A stretch of DNA of 49,224 nt. Source: Cladosporium sp. IMV 00045. Taxonomy: Eukaryota; Ascomycota; Dothideomycetes; Cladosporiales; Cladosporiaceae. Shown one piece after another: positions 1 to 9,100 of the stretch. A program made the position numbers and the translations under genes. The notes beneath the pieces were generated by a model. It had not been told where the DNA came from. It was given only the letters and a program-made list of their open reading frames with translations, and did not search any database. Every line of letters begins with the position of its first letter. Position 1 is the first letter of the stretch. The stretch is from the NCBI GenBank assembly GCA_001931905.2, contig MSJI02000939.1, positions 1 to 49,224 of the forward strand, given 5' to 3'.

Positions 1-1995
1 TCAGTCTTTGGAGGAACCGTTGCTCAGACTGGCGAGATCCTCCATGGAAAAACTTCGCCACTTCGCCACGACGGAAAGGGGATGTACGCTGGCTTGTCGC
101 AGGATCTGCCTGTGACTAGATACCATTCGCTTGCTGGAACACACCCGACTCTCCCTGATAGCCTCGAGGTCACCTCTTGGATTGCTGCTGGACCCGATGG
201 CGGCAAAGGCATCATCATGGGAGTGCGACACAAGGAATTTGTCATTGAGGGCGTTCAATTCCACCCAGAGAGCATTCTCACCGCTGAGGGTCGCATGATG
301 ATCAAGAACTTCATGCTCATGCAAGGTGGCACGTGGGCAGAGAATGAGAAGTTGCAGAAGGAATTGAAGTCTGCATCAAGTGGTGTTCCTCAAGCCAACA
401 CCGCCGCCACCAACGACGGTTCAGACAAGAAGACATCTATTCTGGAACGTATCTACGCGCAAAGGAAGGTCTCTGTCGAAGCACAAAAGCTTGTTCCCTC
501 TCAACGCCCCGAGGATCTGCAAGCTTCCTACGATCTTGACCTTGCGCCTCCGCTCATCTCTTTCCCGGATCGCCTTAAACAGTCGCCATTCAAGCTTTCT
601 CTCATGGCAGAAATCAAGCGCGCTTCTCCCAGCAAAGGCGTAATCTCGATGTCCACCTGCGCACCCGCTCAAGCACGCACATACGCTTTGGCCGGAGCAA
701 GCGTAATCAGTGTCCTCACAGAGCCTGACTGGTTCAAGGGTTCTGTCGACGACATGAGGTCGGTTCGACAGGCGCTCGCGGGCATGCCCAACCGCCCGGC
801 TGTTCTGCGTAAGGAATTCATCTTTGACGAATACCAGATTTTGGAGGCTCGTCTGGCTGGTGCAGACACCTTCCTCTTGATCGTTAAGATGCTCGACACC
901 CCGCTTCTGGAGAGACTGTACAAGTACGGCCAAAGCCTCGGCATGGAGGCAGTCGTTGAGGTCAACACCACGGACGAGATGGAAATTGCTGTCAAGCTTG
1001 GTTCGAAGGTCATTGGCGTCAACAACCGCAACCTCACGACGTTCGACGTCGACATGGACACTACGAACCGCCTGATGGAGATGGTGCCAAAAGATACCAC
1101 TCTTTGCGCGCTTTCTGGTATCACAGGCCCACAAGACGTCGAGCCTTACCTCAAGACCGGCGTTGGTGCGGTGCTTGTCGGCGAGGCCCTCATGCGTGCC
1201 AAAGACACCACAAAATTCATTTCCGAACTCCTCGGTGGCGACCAAGACCAGATCAAGTCACGAGTATCTAAGAACATCGCTGTCAAGATTTGCGGCACCA
1301 GGAGCGCAGAGGCCGCTAAGACTGCCATTGACGCCGGTGCTGACCTGATTGGTATGATCCTCGTCACTGGCCGCAAGCGGTGCGTCAGCACCGAGACCGC
1401 GCTTGCAATTTCTCAGACTGTTCACAACACGCCAAAGGCTGGTGCCTCATCAAGTTCAAAGGCGTCACCTGCTGGTACTGAGAAGGCGACATCATTCTTT
1501 GAACACAAGGGCGCACACGCACTGCAACACCCAACTCGGGCACTCATTGTCGGCGTGTTCCAAAACCAGCCACTCGATTACGTGCTGGAGCAGCAGAAGC
1601 TTCTGAACCTTGACATCGTCCAGCTTCACGGCCAGGAACCTTTGGAGTGGGCCTCCATCGTCCCCGTACCCGTGATCCGCTCGTTCAAGCCAGGTGAGGC
1701 TGGTCTGGCGACACGTGGCTTCCACTCACTGCCTCTTCTCGACTCAGGAGCCGGTGGCACAGGCGAGCAACTGAACATGAGCAACGTGGTGGATCTACTG
1801 AAGAAAGACGACGGCTTGCACGTGCTGTTCGCCGGCGGCCTGAACCCTGACAATGTCGCCAAGGCGGTGCAGAGTTTGGGCGATCAGGCTGAGAAGGTCG
1901 TTGGTGTTGATGTCAGCAGTGGCGTGGAGACGGATGGCGAGCAGGATCTCGAGAAGATCAAGGCTTTTGTCAAAGCTGCGAAGACGTTGAGGTAG
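1..1995 (+). CDS. trpC: Trifunctional tryptophan biosynthesis protein TrpC (GATase / IGPS / PRAI), 5'-truncated
   Basis: The frame is open from base 1, so the gene starts upstream of the window; the first ATG at 82 is internal. Three domains follow in order. The end of a glutamine amidotransferase (TrpG) carries VQFHPES, the His and Glu of the catalytic triad; the nucleophile Cys lies off the window. Indole-3-glycerol-phosphate synthase, about bases 430-1245, shows [22 protein letters not shown] and GVNNRNL. Phosphoribosylanthranilate isomerase, about 1265-1990, shows [17 protein letters not shown] and VDVSSGVET. Together they supply glutamine-derived ammonia to anthranilate synthase and catalyse two later tryptophan steps in the cytosol. 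The domain order is the usual one for filamentous ascomycetes. A low-complexity Ser/Ala insertion near 1440-1500 lies inside the PRAI domain. No intron is seen. Confidence 0.97.
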   Translation, partial: SVFGGTVAQTGEILHGKTSPLRHDGKGMYAGLSQDLPVTRYHSLAGTHPTLPDSLEVTSWIAAGPDGGKGIIMGVRHKEFVIEGVQFHPESILTAEGRMMIKNFMLMQGGTWAENEKLQKELKSASSGVPQANTAATNDGSDKKTSILERIYAQRKVSVEAQKLVPSQRPEDLQASYDLDLAPPLISFPDRLKQSPFKLSLMAEIKRASPSKGVISMSTCAPAQARTYALAGASVISVLTEPDWFKGSVDDMRSVRQALAGMPNRPAVLRKEFIFDEYQILEARLAGADTFLLIVKMLDTPLLERLYKYGQSLGMEAVVEVNTTDEMEIAVKLGSKVIGVNNRNLTTFDVDMDTTNRLMEMVPKDTTLCALSGITGPQDVEPYLKTGVGAVLVGEALMRAKDTTKFISELLGGDQDQIKSRVSKNIAVKICGTRSAEAAKTAIDAGADLIGMILVTGRKRCVSTETALAISQTVHNTPKAGASSSSKASPAGTEKATSFFEHKGAHALQHPTRALIVGVFQNQPLDYVLEQQKLLNLDIVQLHGQEPLEWASIVPVPVIRSFKPGEAGLATRGFHSLPLLDSGAGGTGEQLNMSNVVDLLKKDDGLHVLFAGGLNPDNVAKAVQSLGDQAEKVVGVDVSSGVETDGEQDLEKIKAFVKAAKTLR

Positions 1996-2617
1996 ATTTG
2001 GAGGTAGATTTGTAGGTAGACGATGTATGTGTTATGTTCATATGATTTTCTTTTGCGGGCTCACTTCCGTGATTCGTCGCTCACGTGCGTGTTCGGCTCA
2101 TTGGGCATTGAGTGAAGTGATTTTCACTTTCACCTCATATGCGATTGATTGGTTGTTTGCACATGCTTGTCAGCTCAATCAACTTATATATAAGTCCTAT
2201 CACATATGTTCTCAGACCCCTATCACCACCTCCAACATCAACACCTGTGTCAACAATATCTACCTACCTACATCTACAAAGCATACCTACCCGAGCGTAG
2301 GACTCCGTTCCAGAACGACAAGTACGCGGCGAATTGAAGCAACGAGCCAAGCCAATCTTCAAGATCATAGCGAGAGTCGAAGATCAGGGGTTAACACTGA
2401 CAAAGCCATATACCTATCTCGCGAGAAGCTTTCATTCAAGTCGAGTCACTCGCGTCTTGCTCTTGCCACCAGAAACTGCAGTGTCGGCTCTGACAGAACA
2501 TTTGAAGACCACAACGACTCGTCAGCAAAGACTCAACAGCAACGGCTGTCATCAGAGCACACTTCAGCTATCAGCACACATTCCTTGTCTCAGGCAGAGC
2601 GAGCACCCGCCTCAACC
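1996..2617 (+). other. Promoter and 5' leader of the BRCT/WGR-like gene
   Basis: No independent gene is seen between the trpC stop and the ATG at 2618. A TATA-like palindrome lies at 2183-2194. The frame of the downstream gene is open back to about 2027 but holds no methionine between the TATA element and 2618, so the upstream stretch is best read as leader. It also contains Ser/Thr-rich nonsense typical of untranslated DNA. Confidence 0.5.
2183..2194 (+). promoter_or_regulatory. TATA box, perfect 12-nt palindrome CTTATATATAAG
   Basis: The only strong TATA element in the leader lies 424 nt upstream of the ATG at 2618 and reads the same on both strands. If used, the transcript would have a long 5' leader of several hundred bases, or an unrecognised leader intron. 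Confidence 0.45.
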
Positions 2618-4759
2618 ATGGGAGGCAAACCCCTTTCGAAGTGCAAGATATACGTCAACTTCCCCATCCCATCCTGGGCCGCCAAGTCCGGCTGGACCAA
2701 GGAAAAGATCACGGCCTGGGTGAAAAACGCCGGCGGCACATTGCAGGGCCAGTTCGAGGAGGAGATCACCACTCACTTGGTAGTCGACGAGAAAATCTGG
2801 AGTAACAAGACCCACGTCATCCAGCGTGCTCTTTCGGCCAATGAAGACGGCGGCAAAGTGTTCATCGTGAGCCCGGACTGGCTGGAGAATTGCCTTTCGG
2901 AGCAGAAGAAGTTGAGAGAGAACACGTACCTGTGGGAGAAGCTGGATCAGACTGCGCAGAGCGGCAAGCGTAAGAAGAAATTTGTCGAGCCGACTGTGGA
3001 GGACGAGGACGAGGACGAGGATGGGAAGCGGATGAGTGTTGCCGCCATGATGGCAGAGGTCTTCAACCAGTCGACCGAGAAGCACATCAGTGATCATGAT
3101 CGCAGAGTCCTCAACGACCAGCTTGCTGGGGAGGCGAAGGTTAGGCAGGAGTTGAAGGAAGCGGAAGCTGAAAAACAGGCGGTGGAGAGGGAGGAGCTGG
3201 AGAAGAAGCGTAGGGAGCATGCTGCGCTCATGAGAAGGACCTCGAAGAAAGGTAGAGGGGACGAGTTCAAAGGTGATTATCCCGATTCCCTGCAACGTTG
3301 GTGGAAGGGCTGACACCGTCGCAGAGAACAACCACATCTACAAGGACAGCACCGGCTTTGAGTACGACATCACTGTCACCAAAGTCGACATCTTGATGAA
3401 CAGCAATGAGCGGCAGTCCATCACTGTAAGCAATCTCCCCTCAATATCCCATCAGACCCATTCATGACTGTAGTATGACTAAACTCACCAAAGGTCCAGA
3501 TCTACGAATCCAACACCCTACCACACAACTACGTGACCAACCTCCACTTCGCCGGCACCTCCAAGCGAAGCTCAAACAACATCATCGCCGCGATCGGGGC
3601 CAACTTAGCCACAGCGATGCGGAAATTCCGCCTTTCATTCCGAGAGCTGACGGGCGTGGACTGGGACGACCGGATCAAAGCGCACAACGAGCGCGCTCGC
3701 GCTAGACAGCAGCGTGCGGATTCTCCGGATATCCTCAATGGACGTGAACGCGAGGATGAGGACAAGATCCCGTTCGCGGAGAGGAAGTTCCAGTACGCGC
3801 CTCCGCTCTATGGACCGACTGGCTTGCTGCCGGAGGGGAAAGACAAGGTGCCTGAGTTCATTGAGCGTAGGCGCCAGGGGAACTCGTCGAAGGAACGCAA
3901 TAAACAGGTCGAGCAGTGGATGATGAGTGGCGCGAATGGCAGTGGACCTGGCAGCGAGGAGCCGCCGCAGATGCCTCCTACGATTGACCTGACTGAAGAC
4001 GAGCCTTCCGCGCCGCCTGCGGGCCAAGATATCACGACTGGAGGCGCAGCCAGCGCCACGGCCGAGGCCATGAACCTTAATGACAGCCAGCGCGCTGCTG
4101 TTGACGAGATGTATCCCGCGGGAAACACTGCAGTCGGCAGTGAGAACTTCTTCGACAGCGTGAATGGTTGGCTTGAACAGAACCAAACTTTCAATGCTGG
4201 CAACATCTCTGAGCAGCCGCAACAGTCCAGCTTCGACCAGAACGGAGATATCGATTTCTCCAATCTTCCTGGACAACAGCAGGACTTCGATTTCGATCAG
4301 ACCGCTAACTACGATCCAACTACCAACCTCGACGACGATGAGATCGATATCTATGCGTCTCAAGCTGTTCCGGCCAATGCCGATCAGACGCAACTCGCTG
4401 CCAACGTCGGCAATGATATGCTCAAGCTCTTCGATGCGAAGGAAGAGCCCAAAACGGACGCCGAAATGGCAAACAACGACCTGATGGAGTCCATGGGAGG
4501 TGATTGGCCTGAGAGCAGCCTGAATGGCTTCGGTACTGCCGATTCCGCGCTGGGCAAACGTAAGCGTGAAGAAGACGATTCGGGGGAGCTCGATCTCTGT
4601 GTCAAGGAGTTCGCGGGCGAGATGACCACGACTGGGGTTGGTTTTGGCAGCGCCGAGTCCGTACCGCGCAAGCGTAAACGTGAGAAGGGCGATTCTGAGA
4701 AGCTTGATCTTGGTGCCGAGGTGTTTGTGGGCGAGAGTGCTGCCGTTGGAGGCGACTGA
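2618..4759 (+). CDS. BRCT domain and WGR-like domain nuclear protein, no PARP catalytic domain
   Basis: Model: exon 1 is 2618 to 3272 (or 3251), exon 2 is 3325-3425, exon 3 is 3494-4759, giving about 673 residues. The two candidate donors at 3252 and 3273 are in the same phase. The start MGGKPLSKC has context CAACCATGG. Residues about 8-105 form a BRCT fold (THLVVDE, VFIVSPDWLENCL). An acidic run (EDEDEDEDGKR) and a coiled coil of E/K/A follow. The segment IYKDSTGFEYDITVTKVDIL through IYESNTLPHNYV and FRLSFRELTGVDWDDR matches, as I recall, the WGR-like module of fungal PARP-related BRCT proteins. The rest is acidic and disordered, with two KRKR nuclear signals in a C-terminal duplication. A role in DNA-damage or chromatin contacts is inferred from the domains only. 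Confidence 0.85.
4526..4756 (+). repeat. 38-codon tandem duplication at the C-terminus of the BRCT/WGR-like protein
   Basis: Two copies start at 4526 and 4640, exactly 114 nt apart and in frame. Unit 1 begins GFGTADSALGKRKREEDDSG and unit 2 begins GFGSAESVPRKRKREKGDSE; LDL, a V-F/F-A-G-E type segment and a terminal G recur in both. The copies have diverged at many codons, so the duplication is not recent. Each carries one KRKR-type nuclear localisation motif. Confidence 0.85.
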
Positions 4760-5233
4760 AGGAGAGATCTTGATTTCTGAGTGGAGTTGCGGAGATGTCA
4801 AATTCGGGTTCCGGCAGAATGTTGTGATATTAGTTGACCAGATTGTGAGACTAGCTTGATGGACAATTTCTCATCCTTAAGACACCAGCAATCAGGAAAC
4901 GTCCCTTGCATGAAATGTACTCCGTAGCTCGTGAAGTCGTAGCGTCGATCTTGGTATACTAAGAAGTCATATTAGCCGCCGAGAGCGCTCAATACAATGT
5001 AGTTGTTCTAGTGACCTCTGATATGGCATATGCAGCACTAGCATACTCATAAACGATTACGCCATTTGAGAGACGGTGTTTCTTTTAATAGCACATGCAT
5101 GGTATAATCATTCCCACAGAGAGCCAAACGGCCTCCCTCTTTGTAATATGTACAGCAGCCACATCATGAAATATTGTTATTTTCTGGCTTTGCATCTCTT
5201 TTATCTTTGTCGTCGCCAAATCCAAGCGTCCAT
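4760..5233. other. Convergent 3' region, no gene seen
   Basis: This A/T-richer stretch lies between the stop of the BRCT/WGR-like gene (+) and the stop of NDUFB7 (-). It presumably holds both 3' untranslated regions. No ORF, RNA gene or repeat is recognised. Confidence 0.5.
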
Positions 5234-5707
5234 CTAGTTGCTCCTCTGGCCGGGGTTCTGTGCCTTCAACTCATCCATCTTCTTGACTCTCAGCTTGAAC
5301 TCCTCGTATTGGCACTTCTCGTATGAATGTCTCTCGTCCTGATCGGTGTTAGTAAGTGCGTCGCAGCTCCAAGTTTCGGTGGCCCGCCGGTACGGGTTGC
5401 GGGTGGTCATACCTCGCACTTCCAGGGCAGGTACCAGTTCGCGGGGCGGCATTTGTTCAGAGGAATGAGGAGGTGAGCGCAGGAGTCGCGGTAAGCAAGA
5501 GGCAGCTTGGCGTCGGACATCTCTTGCCTGGTAGCAGCTATAGGTGTGTTAGCGCTCATATTCTAGAGCAGTCCTCAATCGTCGGGAGAAGCGTCGCGGA
5601 TGCGCCTTTGGTTGCTGTCGGGGTGCCGGGGCAGATCACTACGTACACGTGCTGGGGCCGTCATGGCCGAGGCCGACTGCGTCTTTAAGGGTTTCGGTGA
5701 CGGTCAT
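5234..5707 (-). CDS. NDUFB7: NADH:ubiquinone oxidoreductase subunit NDUFB7 (B18), twin CX9C
   Basis: Three exons on the minus strand: 5707-5647, 5537-5413 and 5338-5234, giving 96 residues. The first intron (5538-5646) has donor GTACGT and a CTAAC...TATAG acceptor; the second (5339-5412) has GTATGA and CTAACACCGATCAG. The protein carries two CX9C motifs, SCAHLLIPLNKC and KCEDERHSYEKC, followed by YEEFKLRVKKMDELK, diagnostic for this accessory subunit of complex I on the intermembrane-space side. Twin CX9C proteins are imported and oxidised by the Mia40 pathway. A naive ATG at 5559 (MSANTP) lies inside the first intron and is less likely. The N-terminal exon beginning MTVTETLKDAV is inferred from splice signals and phase. 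The gene is divergent from the Nup192 gene. Confidence 0.9.
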
Positions 5708-6114
5708 TGTTGTGCTGTATGGTATAATGGCGGGTTGCTCTCTTGCCTTGCGATCGTACACCAAGCACATGAAGTCGACGAGGCATTGGCCGCCCGGAGA
5801 GGCCAAGGCAGGAACGGCTTGCTTTCCGCCATCTAGTGGTCCAAGCTCGACCTTTTGTGAACGCGCGACGGGCTATTGTGGTAACGCGACAATAGGAACA
5901 CTGACGGTCGGAGCTGTCATTTCACTTTTGCTGGGAGACGGAGGAGTAGCGCATTGCTTCTTTCGCTCGCTATACACGGATCCGACGATATGAGATAGAT
6001 CTTACTGGTTAGCCTGGAGCTGCGATCTACCACTCAATTCACTCCGACAGCATCGTCTGTCTTCACAGCCAAACTTTTCGATCACATTAGAACTCACCCA
6101 ACAACCCAAATAAT
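5708..6114. promoter_or_regulatory. Shared divergent promoter region of NDUFB7 and NUP192
   Basis: The 407 nt between two divergent start codons contain no plausible gene; the small ORFs here are not conserved-looking. The Nup192 ATG is preceded by a short leader ending in an A-rich run (ACCCAAATAAT). No TATA box is clear, as is common for housekeeping pairs. Confidence 0.5.
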
Positions 6115-9100
6115 ATGGCGGGCAATCCTGAGGCGACATACTTCCCGGCGCTGGACAAGTGCCTGTCAGGCTCCGAGGCTCTGATTCCTTGGAAGTCTGT
6201 ATATACCGCACTCAGCGATCTGCCAATCGCCGAATCGAACAGCGCATTGGAAAGCTTCATTTCTGACGAGGTCACCCGCGAGATCCTTGCCAGGCCATTT
6301 GCTCCCTTTCAGAAGCCTTCAACTCAGACCAGATCGAAGTTCGATACCAAAACCGCACCGATCAATGTCTCCCAACCGCCCAACAACGACTATGATTTGC
6401 AGCAATTCAAAGATGATGCGCTTTGGATTTCGAAGGAGCTTGAAATCGACGAGATCTCGGCATTGCGGTGCGCCGTAGTGGAATGGCAACAAAGGCCAGC
6501 AGACTTGCTTCTGGGCAAAGTGCAGAGCGGCGCGACCAGCGAAGATCTTTCGCAATCGTACTTTGGCAAGAGCAAGGCAATATCGGGAGCGCCTGGCAAC
6601 ACCGAAGCCAAGACAGGTCCGGATACTGAGCTTCGGAGACAACGACTGCTACAATTGTGCTTCGAGGAACAAAGTGCTGCTAGCGCCTGCAGTGCAATTC
6701 TCCTGTCGCTTGCGGCTAGCACGTCTGACGACAGCCTGAAGGACGCCGCCTCACCGATTTCCCCTCTTTCTGGCGAGCAAAGAACATGGGTACAGTTTCA
6801 GGCAAGCCATGTGTATGCTGTCGCAGATGGCGCGTCGCACAAGCTGTCAACTTGCATCCAAGCCGTTGGCGACCTGTCCAAAAAGCTCGAGGGGCCTGCT
6901 CAATGGCCCAGTGCACTAAAAGACCGACCTGAACTGGCAATTGCTTACTACGATGCTGTCATCCAAGATCTGGTCAACGCCATGCGAGTGACCTTGGCAG
7001 AAACCTTCGCTTCGGAGTCGGTCCCTGCGCCTGCGGAAGTACGCGACTGGTTCAAGCTCATGCAGCCTCTTGGTTTCTTTGGTGACCTATCTCCGATGAG
7101 CCCTGCGCAAAACGTCTACATTCCGATTTTGCAGTGCCTAGTCTCCATCACAAGCGCTGCGATACTCAAGCTCCCTGAAACAGTGCAAGAAATTGAACAA
7201 AGAAGGAGTGCAACCCAGGATAAAAATGCACCGAACTACCCCGAAATCGGACATGGTCCCTATATTGCGGACGATGCTTGTGTGAGGGAAATCAACATCA
7301 TCCTCTTCCAAGCCGCGGACTGTGGCAACAAAGTTGCTGGCCCAGCCATCTACACCTGGAGCTTAATCACAATGATTATCCGCGATTACGCAAAGAGTGA
7401 CCAAGCACAGCATGACGAAGACGCCAGCGACCGCGAGACTGGCAGGCGCTCGTCTTCCATTCGACGTGTACCCAGCAAAGCTCAGACTCCTGTGGAGAAA
7501 ACCTGGGAAGCTTTGCAGGACATCGAGCTTGGAGAGCAACGCGAGGACCCTCCTCAATTCTTTGCAATGGTGGCGACCGACTTCATGCAAGTTTACACTA
7601 TTATTGCCAATCTCAGCAACAGTGTGGCTGCTGCTTTCGCTGCAGAATCCGATTGCTCTACCGCGCTATTCGGCCGTTTGGTCCTCTTCGAAACCGTCAG
7701 GGTAAGCTTGCCACTGGTACAGTACGGCGAAGAAGTGCTGGAGGCACTGCTGGCGCTATTCACACCCGATGTGCCTACGAGGAATCAGGTTGATGTGTCC
7801 GGCCCAATATACGAGCGGGCCTTATCCGATGGCGAGCGCTTCAGACCCTTCATCCTGGACCAAGCCTTTGCGCGCTATCCATACGAGCTTTCTCCACTGC
7901 TCCGCCTACTCACCTCTTTAGCATCAGTTCGCGCAGAAGACACAGTTCACGTGGTGGAACTGATGGACGAGCTGAAGAGCTTCACCGTGCTGGTGCCGGA
8001 GCTTTTCAAAGCGTATGCGCTCGACCACGAGGATGAGGGGACGAACAGCATGCACCTCACTGAAGACTTCTCGATATTCGATCCGAGACCATCTCTCGAC
8101 TTTTACCAAAGCCAAGAAGAATCTCGGGCAATGGTGCTTGCTGACGGTGGGCTTTCGAATGCCGTCTCTACCATCCTTGCAGGAACGCCTGGCATCATCA
8201 TCAAGGACACCAGGCCCTTCGTGCTGATGTTGAACCACCACCACTCTGGTCTTGCCTATCTTGGTGTCTTGTTGTCGACTCTATTGCCAAACTCCGAGCT
8301 CATTATCCCGACTTCGAGTAACAACATTGACAGATACACTGCCGCGGAGATCGTCAACTTCCTCGTCGTTTTGGTGAAGGGCGCCTCGACCCGTGAAGAC
8401 AGCGATCATATCCTGGGGCGTTTCGGTTTCTCACTGAAAGAAGACTTGGACATCATTTCCATCTTGGCTGAGATCATGGAACTCGAGCTGCTTGCATTCA
8501 TCGATCAAAATGCTCAAGACGGTTCTCTTCAACTGCTGATAGCCTGCACTGACTTCTTTGACGCCCTTGTCGCTTACACCCCTGAGCGTACCTGGTCCTG
8601 GCTGTCTAGAAGTAGCCTGCTTGGCATGAACGGGGGAGTCAGCGCACTTGTCGCTGTGGTCTCTGGCGTGGAGGTCCGCGCCGGCCAATACGGCTTCTTG
8701 AGCTCTTGCGTCAAGCTTTACGAGTCTATTCTGGCCGACGCGACCTTCGGTGTCATCAAGCGTAAGCCAAAGACAGAAGCCAATCAGCCCCGACGTCGTT
8801 TCGATTCACCTATGGAAACGCCTGAACAGACCCCGGAGCGCACAATCTCACTCGTGCTTGCGGCCTACACTCGCATTGCGCAGGACGTTCTCCTCAACCT
8901 TAATGACTGGGGTTTCGGTGTTCTTGAGGAAAAGTCCATCGTTGTCACTAGGCTGTGCAATGCATTCAATCGTCTGCTGAACGCTGCCTATGGTATTGAT
9001 GCCGGCGCCGACAATGACAGAAAGGTGACCGAGGTCCTATCCGTGGCAGCAACGACTCAAAGCGTGTCCGACTTCGTTCTGGCGCCTCTTTCCGCCGTCT

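Noticed and set aside
421..1245. 274-codon minus-strand ORF inside trpC
   Set aside because: It is antisense to the IGPS domain and arises from codon bias of the real gene; it shows no domain.
3635..4801. 388-codon minus-strand ORF antisense to the BRCT/WGR-like gene
   Set aside because: It mirrors the low-complexity acidic exon on the plus strand, reads as Leu/Arg/Ile runs and has no recognisable family.
5557..5559. ATG at 5559 as start of NDUFB7
   Set aside because: It lies in a CTAAC...TATAG intron end; an upstream exon with a GTACGT donor gives correct phase into ATRQEMSDAKLPLAYRD.
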